Assembly: GCA_035255485.1 (NCBI GenBank)
Contig: DATEZO010000235.1
Span: 1-11,473 of the forward strand
DNA from: DATEZO01 sp035255485
Lineage (GTDB): Bacteria > Pseudomonadota > Gammaproteobacteria > Burkholderiales > Burkholderiaceae_D
DNA length: 11,473 nt
Reading direction: 5' to 3'
Positions 5,812-11,473 of this stretch are shown here, piece by piece. The notes beneath the pieces were generated by a model that saw nothing but the letters and a program-made list of their open reading frames with translations, was not told where the DNA came from and searched no databases. The position numbers and the translations under genes are program-made. Each line of letters opens with the position of its first letter. The stretch's first letter is position 1.

Positions 5812-7022
5812 TCAGCCTGGCGGGACGCGATATCCTGCATTCCTGGGGCAAGTTCGTGTTCACCGGGATCGGGCTGGGGCTGCTGATTGGCGTGACGCTG
5901 ACCATGGCCGGCGTGTATCGCGGCATGGTGGACGATGCCAACGTGCTGCTGGATAACAGCGGCGCCGATCTGTGGGTGGTGCAGCAGGATACGCAGGGCC
6001 CTTACGCCGAGTCGTCCAGCCTGTATGACGATACCTGGCGAGGCATTCTCGGCATGCCCGGCGTGGTGCGTGCCGCCAATGTCACCTACCTGACCATGCA
6101 GGTGCGCCAGCTCGGCAATGGCAAGGCGCGCGACGTCCGCGCGATGGTGGTCGGCATCGCGCCCGACGGGCCGGGCCACCCGGGCCAGCCCGGCTATCTG
6201 GTCGAAGGCCGGCACATTACCCGCAGCCATTACGAAGCGGTGGCCGATATTGCCGCCGGCTTTGCGCTGGGCGACCGTATCCAGATCCGGCGCAACGAGT
6301 ACCGCATCGTCGGCCTGACCCGGCGCATGGTGTCGTCGGGTGGCGATCCGATGGTATTCATACCGCTCAAGGATGCGCAGGAGGCCCAGTTCCTCAAGGA
6401 TAATGACGCCATTTTGCGGCAACGCGCCCGCACCGCGCAGAATCCGGCGCTGAACCGGCCCGGCACGCCCGGCATGCTCGACGCCGTGATCGCTTCGCAG
6501 AGTATCAACCCGTATGTCAACGCCGTGCTGGTCCAGATCGAGCCCGGCGCCGATCCGGACCAGGTGGCTGAACCGATCCGGCGCTGGAAGCGGCTGGCAG
6601 TCTACACCCGGGCCCAGATGCAGGAAATCCTGGTCGCCAAGCTGATCGCCACGTCGGCCAGGCAGATCGGCATGTTCCTGGTGATCCTGGCCATTGTCAG
6701 CGCTGCGATCGTGGCTTTCATCATCTACACCCTGACGATGGGCAAGATCCGCGAGATCGCGGTGCTCAAGCTGATCGGCACCCGGAACCGCACCATCTCC
6801 GCCATGATCCTGCAGCAGGCGGTAGGCCTGGGCGTGATCGGCTTCGTGGTGGGCAAGATTGTTGCCACGTTCTGGGCGCCGTTCTTTCCAAAGTACGTAC
6901 TGCTGGAGCCCGGCGACGCCATGCGCGGTTTTCTGGCTGTGGTGGCGATCTGCGTGCTGGCTAGCGTGCTGGCGATCCACGCCGCGCTCAAAGTCGATCC
7001 TGCGGAGGCCATCGGTGGATAA
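5808..7022 (+). CDS. ABC exporter permease, FtsX/DevC-like
   Basis: This 404-residue inner-membrane permease has the FtsX/MacB topology: one membrane helix near the N-terminus (about 16-36), a large periplasmic domain (about 40-285), then three helices (about 288-310, 335-357, 372-393). Between helices 2 and 3 is the cytoplasmic coupling segment MGKIREIAVLKLIGTRNRTI (311-330), typical of the family. The C-terminus ends in the familiar DPAEAIGG. The start ATG overlaps the adaptor stop by 4 bases, and the end overlaps the ATPase gene by 8 bases. With the adaptor and ATPase it would form a mechanotransmission-type tripartite exporter. The gene order adaptor-permease-ATPase matches DevB-DevC-DevA. 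The substrate is unknown. Confidence 0.9.
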   Translation: MISLAGRDILHSWGKFVFTGIGLGLLIGVTLTMAGVYRGMVDDANVLLDNSGADLWVVQQDTQGPYAESSSLYDDTWRGILGMPGVVRAANVTYLTMQVRQLGNGKARDVRAMVVGIAPDGPGHPGQPGYLVEGRHITRSHYEAVADIAAGFALGDRIQIRRNEYRIVGLTRRMVSSGGDPMVFIPLKDAQEAQFLKDNDAILRQRARTAQNPALNRPGTPGMLDAVIASQSINPYVNAVLVQIEPGADPDQVAEPIRRWKRLAVYTRAQMQEILVAKLIATSARQIGMFLVILAIVSAAIVAFIIYTLTMGKIREIAVLKLIGTRNRTISAMILQQAVGLGVIGFVVGKIVATFWAPFFPKYVLLEPGDAMRGFLAVVAICVLASVLAIHAALKVDPAEAIGG

Positions 7023-7764
7023 ATTGGATACAGTGCCCCGGCAGCCTGCCGCATCGTCCCCGCACGGCATCCGTATCGAAGGACTGCGGAAGCGCTATGG
7101 CGCAGGCGATACCGCCGTGGATGCACTGAAGGGTGTCGACATGTCGGTTGCTGCGGGAGAAGTCGTGGGACTGATTGGTCCTTCCGGTTCGGGCAAGAGT
7201 ACCTTGCTCAAGTGCCTGGGCGCCGTGATTGAACCCACGGCCGGCCGCATGACGCTGGGTCCGGACACGATCTATGACGATCGATGGCGGATTCCTGATT
7301 TGCGCGCATTGCGGCGCGACAAGATCGGGTTTGTATTCCAGGCGCCGTACCTGATTCCGTTTCTGGATGTTACCGACAATGTCGCCTTGCTGCCGATGCT
7401 TGCAGGTCGCCCCAATGCCGAAGCGCGCCAGCGCGCGCTGGTGCTGCTGGATGCGCTGGATGTGGCGCATCGCGCCAAGGCCATGCCCTCGCAGCTTTCA
7501 GGCGGCGAGCAGCAGCGCGTGGCAATTGCGCGCGCGCTGGTCAACCGGCCGCCGGTGATCCTGGCCGACGAGCCGACTGCGCCGCTCGACAGCGAACGCG
7601 CCCTGGCGGTGATCCGTATCCTCAACCAGATGGCCCGCCAGTTCAACACTGCGATCATCGTCGTCACCCACGATGAAAAAATCATCCCGACCTTCAAGCG
7701 GATCTACCATATCCGCGACGGCAAGACCCACGAGGAAGCCGGTGATGGGCGCGGCATCGAATAA
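7015..7764 (+). CDS. ABC exporter ATP-binding subunit (MacB/LolD/DevA-like)
   Basis: This 249-residue cytoplasmic ATPase should power the permease encoded just before it. The chosen start is GTG 7015: GGAGG at 7004-7008 lies 6 bases upstream, and upstream in-frame sequence overlaps the permease gene. All nucleotide-binding elements are present: Walker A GPSGSGKST (55-63), Q-loop Q109, signature LSGGEQQ (161-167), Walker B VILADEPT (181-188) and switch histidine H219. The D-loop reads APLD (189-192) rather than the common SALD or GALD. About 20 residues precede the first beta strand, slightly longer than LolD. It is the last gene of the tetR operon. No clear terminator follows. Confidence 0.93.
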   Translation: MDKLDTVPRQPAASSPHGIRIEGLRKRYGAGDTAVDALKGVDMSVAAGEVVGLIGPSGSGKSTLLKCLGAVIEPTAGRMTLGPDTIYDDRWRIPDLRALRRDKIGFVFQAPYLIPFLDVTDNVALLPMLAGRPNAEARQRALVLLDALDVAHRAKAMPSQLSGGEQQRVAIARALVNRPPVILADEPTAPLDSERALAVIRILNQMARQFNTAIIVVTHDEKIIPTFKRIYHIRDGKTHEEAGDGRGIE

Positions 7765-7901
7765 TCTGCCGCCCGGTGTAATGCCAGGCGATCCGGAAAG
7801 CTGAAGGGTGATGCGCGTAGTGCGGGATTGCTGCAAATTTCGCACGCTCTGCATTCATGCTGCCAATCAAGATGTTACGTCCCCTTCGTTCGATAATGCT
7901 G

Positions 7902-7930
7902 TTGATTTGCTGAAATGCACTCCGGACAAT
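7902..7930 (+). promoter_or_regulatory. Weak candidate promoter for the antiporter gene
   Basis: TTGATT (7902-7907) and GACAAT (7925-7930), with a 17-base spacer, each match the sigma-70 boxes at 4 of 6 positions. Immediately after it, TACCGG occurs twice exactly 10 bases apart (7930-7935 and 7940-7945), one helical turn, and ACCGG/CCGGT also form a small inverted repeat. The repeats may be a regulator site, or chance. Confidence 0.25.
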
Positions 7931-8014
7931 ACCGGCAAGTACCGGTAATGGTAGGCTGTCAGATACTTCTCCGATCTTGTTCATGTGTCTTTCATTCACC
8001 AGCCGGGGCGTCCG

Positions 8015-9820
8015 ATGCAACACAGCCTGCTGTTAAATGCCTTGATTTACCTGGCTGCCGCCGTGGTCGCGGTACCGGTTGCGAAACGCCTGGGACTGGG
8101 CGCCGTGCTCGGCTATCTGCTGGCCGGCATGGCGATCGGCCCATGGGGATTACGCCTGATCGAAGGCGTCGAAGACATCCTGAGCTTTTCCGAGTTCGGC
8201 GTGGTGCTGCTGCTGTTTCTGATCGGGCTGGAACTCGAACCGAAGCGCTTGTGGTCCCTGCGCCGGCCCATATTCGGCTGGGGCACGTTGCAGGTCGGTG
8301 CTTGCGCGGCGGTGTTGTTCGGGTGTGGCCTGATGCTTGGCGCCGATTGGAAAACCGCGCTGGTCGCGGCGCTTGGCTTGTCGCTATCGTCCACCGCAAT
8401 CGCGCTGGCGATTCTGGAAGAACGCAACCTGAAGGCGACGCCTGCCGGTTCGGCCGCATTTTCGATCCTGCTGTTTCAGGATATCGCGGCGATTCCGATG
8501 ATCGCGCTGATTCCGTTTCTGGGCACGGCGGCCCTTGCGAATGATGGTCAAGGCTGGCTTGGGGCAATGAAAGTGGCGGGTGTGATTTTTGCGCTGATCG
8601 TGAGCGGACGTTACCTGATGCGGCCAGTATTGCGCATCATCGCCAGGACCGGCATGCGCGAGATATTTACTGCGTTCGCCCTGCTGCTGGTGATCGCGAT
8701 CGGCTGGTTGATGCAATGGGTCGGCATGTCGATGGCGCTCGGCACTTTTTTGGCCGGTGTGCTGCTCGCCGATTCCGAATACCGGCACGCGCTGGAAAGC
8801 GACCTGGAGCCGTTCAAGGGCTTGTTGCTCGGCTTGTTCTTCATCGCGGTCGGGATGTCGGTCGATTTTGGCGTGCTGCTGACCCGGCCCTTGCTGATTT
8901 CAGGCCTGGTGGCAGTCTTTTTGACGCTCAAGGTCACTGTGCTGTACCTGCTTGGCAAAGGTTTCGGCATTCCACGCGGACAGCAAGTCTTGTTCGCCTT
9001 TTTATTGTCGCAGGGAGGCGAGTTTGCCTTCGTGGTGTTTGGTGCGGCTGTTGCCGCACGGATTTTCACAGCGCAGGTTGCATCCCTGCTGGTGGTCGTG
9101 GTGGCGCTGTCGATGGTGGCCACGCCGCTGCTGCTGGTGCTGTACGACAAGCTGATCGCGCCTCGTTTCCGACAGCGGGAACAACGGCCGGACGACGAGA
9201 TCGAGCCGCAGGATAATCCGATCATCATCGCAGGCTTCGGCCGCTTCGGCCAGATCATCGGCCGCCTGCTATTGGCCAATCGCATCCGCACCACGGTGCT
9301 GGATCATGATCCGGACCAGATCGACATGCTGCGCAAGTTCGGCTTCAAGGTGTTCTACGGCGACGCCACCCGCACCGATCTGTTGCGTGCCGCCGGCGCG
9401 CACACCGCCAAAATACTGGTGGTGGCGATTGACGATGTGGACGATAGCCTGGCGCTGGTGGATGCGGTCAGGCAGGATTTTCCGCATCTGAAAATTCTGG
9501 CGCGCGCCCGTAACGTTACGCATTATTACGATCTGCTGGACCGTGGCGTGACGATCCTGGAACGCGAAACCTTCGAAGCAGCGTTGCAACTGGGCGGCAA
9601 AGTGCTGCAGGAATTCGGTTATGACGCAGAACAGGTTCGCCAGGTAGTGCAGAAATTCCGTGCGCATAATCTCAAGACACTGCTGGCTGTGTATCCACAC
9701 TACAAGGACCAGGTCCAGATGATATCGATGGCCAGGCAGGGCCGGCAAGAGCTGGAAGACATGTTTGCCCGTGATGCTGAAGAATTGCAAGGCGAAGCCA
9801 GGGAGGCAGGGACTGGCTGA
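8015..9820 (+). CDS. KefC-like monovalent cation:proton antiporter (CPA2) with TrkA-N domain
   Basis: This 601-residue inner-membrane protein is close in length to E. coli KefC (about 620). Residues 1-380 are a hydrophobic CPA2 antiporter domain with many helices. It carries the conserved FQD (154-156) in a membrane helix and HALESDLEPFKGLLLGLFF (258-276), the KefC-type regulatory loop. A soluble RCK/TrkA-N domain follows from about 401, with GFGRFG (407-412) and an acidic residue ending the second strand (D430), consistent with NAD(H) or AMP binding. The likely role is gated K+ (or Na+) efflux coupled to proton entry, protecting against electrophiles by cytoplasmic acidification. No KefF-like ancillary oxidoreductase gene is in the window. 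The ATG at 8015 matches the family N-terminus; GTG 7985 would add 10 residues. Neither has a good ribosome site. It ends 10 bases from a convergent gene. Confidence 0.92.
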   Translation: MQHSLLLNALIYLAAAVVAVPVAKRLGLGAVLGYLLAGMAIGPWGLRLIEGVEDILSFSEFGVVLLLFLIGLELEPKRLWSLRRPIFGWGTLQVGACAAVLFGCGLMLGADWKTALVAALGLSLSSTAIALAILEERNLKATPAGSAAFSILLFQDIAAIPMIALIPFLGTAALANDGQGWLGAMKVAGVIFALIVSGRYLMRPVLRIIARTGMREIFTAFALLLVIAIGWLMQWVGMSMALGTFLAGVLLADSEYRHALESDLEPFKGLLLGLFFIAVGMSVDFGVLLTRPLLISGLVAVFLTLKVTVLYLLGKGFGIPRGQQVLFAFLLSQGGEFAFVVFGAAVAARIFTAQVASLLVVVVALSMVATPLLLVLYDKLIAPRFRQREQRPDDEIEPQDNPIIIAGFGRFGQIIGRLLLANRIRTTVLDHDPDQIDMLRKFGFKVFYGDATRTDLLRAAGAHTAKILVVAIDDVDDSLALVDAVRQDFPHLKILARARNVTHYYDLLDRGVTILERETFEAALQLGGKVLQEFGYDAEQVRQVVQKFRAHNLKTLLAVYPHYKDQVQMISMARQGRQELEDMFARDAEELQGEAREAGTG

Positions 9821-9830
9821 CCTTCGCGCT

Positions 9831-11033
9831 TCATTCCGCGCGTAGCGCTTCCACCGGGTCCATCCGTGCAGCGCGGCGGGCGGGCAGCACGCCGGCCAGA
9901 AGGCCGATGCCAATGGCAATGCTTTCCGCCAGTATCACAAAGATGATCGGGGTGTGCACCGGCAACGCCGGCACGGCAAGATGGATCAATTGCGCCAGGC
10001 CGATGCCCAGCACCAGGCCCATGATGCCGCCGACGGCAGAGAGGGTGACTGCCTCGCCGAGAAACAGGCCGAGAATGGTCCGGCGCGGCGCCCCGAGCGC
10101 TACCAGCAGACCGATTTCACCGGTGCGTTCGGTGACGGCAATGGTCATGATGGTGACAATGCCGACTGCGCCGACCAGCAGTGAAATGCTGCCGAGCGCA
10201 CCGACCGCCATGGTCAGGATATCGAGAATTTTCGATAGCGTGCGCAGCATGTCTTCCTGTGTCGTGATGGTAAAGTCTTCGCGGCCGTGTCGCGCCATAA
10301 GGATCGTCTTGATCGCCTCGGCCACGCGTGCCGCCGGGACGCCTTCCTGGTAGGCCACGTCGATCTTCATCATGCCATCCCGGTTGTAGAGTTCGAGTGC
10401 ACGCGCCGTGGGAATGTAGGCCGAGTCGTCCAGGTCGACGCCGAGGAACTGGCCCTTGGCTTCGAGCACGCCGATCACGCGGAACTGCAGGTTGCCGATG
10501 CGCACGCGCGCACCGAGCGGATTGGCGCTACCGAACAGCTCGGACTTGAGCTTGGCGCCCAGCACGGCGAACGCACGCGCATTTTCCGATTCTTCCGCCG
10601 GCAAGAACTGGCCGCTCCTGACCTTGATGTTGTATACCTTGAGCATGTCGGCGCTCACGCCGTTGACCGTCGTGCGGCGCACTCGGCCATTGCCGCTGAC
10701 CTCGGTGTTGCCCCACACGGTGGCCGTCATGCCGGTTACCTGCGGCAGGCGCTTCAGGGCGAGTGCGTCTTCCAGTGTCAGCGGCCGTACCGAGCTTGGA
10801 ATGCCGGTCGGTGCCGGGCCGGCAGTCTTGGTCTTTCCCGGCGAGATGCTGACGACATTGGTGCCGAACTGGGTGAATTCACCCAGCACGAAGCGGTGAA
10901 TGCCTTCGCCTATCGACGTCAGCAGAATGACGGCGGCAATGCCCACGGCGATGCCGAGCAGGGTCAAAAAGCTGCGCAGGCGGTGCGCGGTGATGGCGCG
11001 CAGGGCAAGCAGAGTAGAGTCGTGAAAAAGCAT
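9831..11033 (-). CDS. MacB-like ABC transporter permease (FtsX family), second of a pair
   Basis: This 400-residue inner-membrane permease has an N-terminal MacB core layout. Membrane helices lie at about 21-43, 274-298, 325-348 and 362-383. The periplasmic domain spans about 45-270 and contains LFGSANPLGARVRIG (167-181), a typical MacB segment. The coupling motif TERTGEIGLLVALGAPRRTI (301-320) and the terminal LPARRAARMDPVEALRAE (383-400) are diagnostic. It lacks a nucleotide-binding domain, so it relies on a separate ATPase. Its ATG overlaps the preceding stop by one base (TAATG) with GAGG just upstream, so translation is coupled to the other permease. The two probably form a heterodimer. 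The exported substrate could be a peptide, lipid-like compound or toxin and cannot be told from sequence. Confidence 0.92.
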   Translation of the reverse strand: MLFHDSTLLALRAITAHRLRSFLTLLGIAVGIAAVILLTSIGEGIHRFVLGEFTQFGTNVVSISPGKTKTAGPAPTGIPSSVRPLTLEDALALKRLPQVTGMTATVWGNTEVSGNGRVRRTTVNGVSADMLKVYNIKVRSGQFLPAEESENARAFAVLGAKLKSELFGSANPLGARVRIGNLQFRVIGVLEAKGQFLGVDLDDSAYIPTARALELYNRDGMMKIDVAYQEGVPAARVAEAIKTILMARHGREDFTITTQEDMLRTLSKILDILTMAVGALGSISLLVGAVGIVTIMTIAVTERTGEIGLLVALGAPRRTILGLFLGEAVTLSAVGGIMGLVLGIGLAQLIHLAVPALPVHTPIIFVILAESIAIGIGLLAGVLPARRAARMDPVEALRAE

Positions 11034-11473
11034 TATCGCCTCGATAGCGCCTGCACCGGATCGAGCTGCGCCGCTCGTCGCGCCGGCAGCACGCCGAACA
11101 GGATGCCGGTGACCAGCGCAGTCGCCAACCCGGCGAACACAGCCCAGTCCGGCGGGAAGGCCGGGAAGGTTGGATACAACTGGCGAATGATGGCTGCGCC
11201 GGCCTGGCCAAGAACAAAGCCGACGATGGCGCCGGCCAGCGAAAGCATCGTGGCCTCGGTCAGGAAAGCCAGGCGGATGGTGGCGCCAGTGGCGCCTAGT
11301 GCCTTCAACAGGCCGATTTCGGCGGTGCGCTGCGTCACCGAGACCAGCATCACGTTCATTACCAGTATCCCTGCCACTGCCAGGCTGATGGCGGCGATGC
11401 CGGCAACGCCGAGTGTCAGCGTGCCGAGCAGGCGGTCGAAGGTGGCAAGCACCGCATCCTGGGTGATGACGGT
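11033..11473 (-). CDS. MacB-like ABC transporter permease, N-terminus beyond right edge
   Basis: These are the C-terminal 146 residues of a second FtsX-family permease, open through the window edge; full members are about 400 residues. The visible part begins with TVITQDA, then a membrane helix ending in AGILVMNVMLVSV. Next come the coupling segment TQRTAEIGLLKALGATGATI, two further membrane helices, and the terminal LPARRAAQLDPVQALSRR. It is clearly paralogous to the downstream permease in topology and end motif but diverged in sequence. It is translated first, since the operon runs leftward. An ATPase and an adaptor gene are expected further to the right, by analogy with other split MacB systems. 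Confidence 0.9.
   Translation of the reverse strand, partial: TVITQDAVLATFDRLLGTLTLGVAGIAAISLAVAGILVMNVMLVSVTQRTAEIGLLKALGATGATIRLAFLTEATMLSLAGAIVGFVLGQAGAAIIRQLYPTFPAFPPDWAVFAGLATALVTGILFGVLPARRAAQLDPVQALSRR

Noticed and set aside
6859..7014. Extension of the ABC ATPase upstream to ATG 6859
   Set aside because: The added 52 residues are an out-of-frame reading of the permease C-terminus; GTG 7015 has a strong GGAGG at the right spacing.
5040..7070. A 676-codon open frame on the minus strand across the adaptor and permease genes
   Set aside because: Antisense to well-supported exporter genes, low-complexity His/Asp/Arg composition, and no family resemblance.
7765..8014. A small gene or RNA between the ABC ATPase and the antiporter
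   Set aside because: No open frame with a ribosome site and no strong stem-loop was found; only a weak promoter-like pair and a short repeat are visible.
9821..9830. A bidirectional terminator between the convergent antiporter and permease genes
   Set aside because: Only 10 bases separate the stops, and no hairpin with a T-tract was seen, so no terminator can be supported here.

Overview
The window is GC-rich DNA of a betaproteobacterial type. The gene families, codon usage and protein wording (a PaaK-like CoA ligase, a KefC-type antiporter, MacB-like permeases) fit Burkholderiales, perhaps Oxalobacteraceae. That placement is inferred from recalled family resemblance, not from a search. No rRNA, tRNA, CRISPR array, insertion sequence or phage gene is visible.

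Region 1 (1-3637, plus strand) looks like part of an aromatic-acid catabolic cluster. It holds the C-terminal half of a phenylacetate-CoA ligase family enzyme, a strong hairpin, a metallo-beta-lactamase-fold protein with an altered metal site, an FAD-dependent aromatic-ring hydroxylase, and a 65-residue DUF2783-type protein. The last three are closely spaced and probably co-transcribed. A plausible reading is CoA activation plus flavin-dependent hydroxylation of an unidentified aromatic acid.

Region 2 (3638-4009) is a 372-base AT-rich control region. It carries an 18-bp palindrome, a hairpin followed by five T's, and a perfect 11-bp inverted repeat (3972-3995) just upstream of a TetR-type repressor gene, which probably starts at a TTG codon. 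Region 3 (4010-7764) is a tightly overlapping four-gene operon: tetR, HlyD-type adaptor, FtsX-type permease and ABC ATPase. It encodes a repressor-controlled tripartite ABC exporter of unknown substrate.

Region 4 (8015-9820) is a KefC-like monovalent cation:proton antiporter with a C-terminal RCK/TrkA-N domain. It converges, with a 10-bp gap, on region 5 (9831-11473, minus strand): two consecutive MacB-like FtsX permease genes, the promoter-proximal one cut by the window edge. Their ATPase and adaptor probably lie beyond the right edge.

The most unusual items are the MBL protein lacking three of seven canonical metal ligands, its linkage with a flavin monooxygenase and a DUF2783 protein, and the palindrome-rich leader of the exporter operon. 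Nothing here clearly demonstrates a wholly new type of system.
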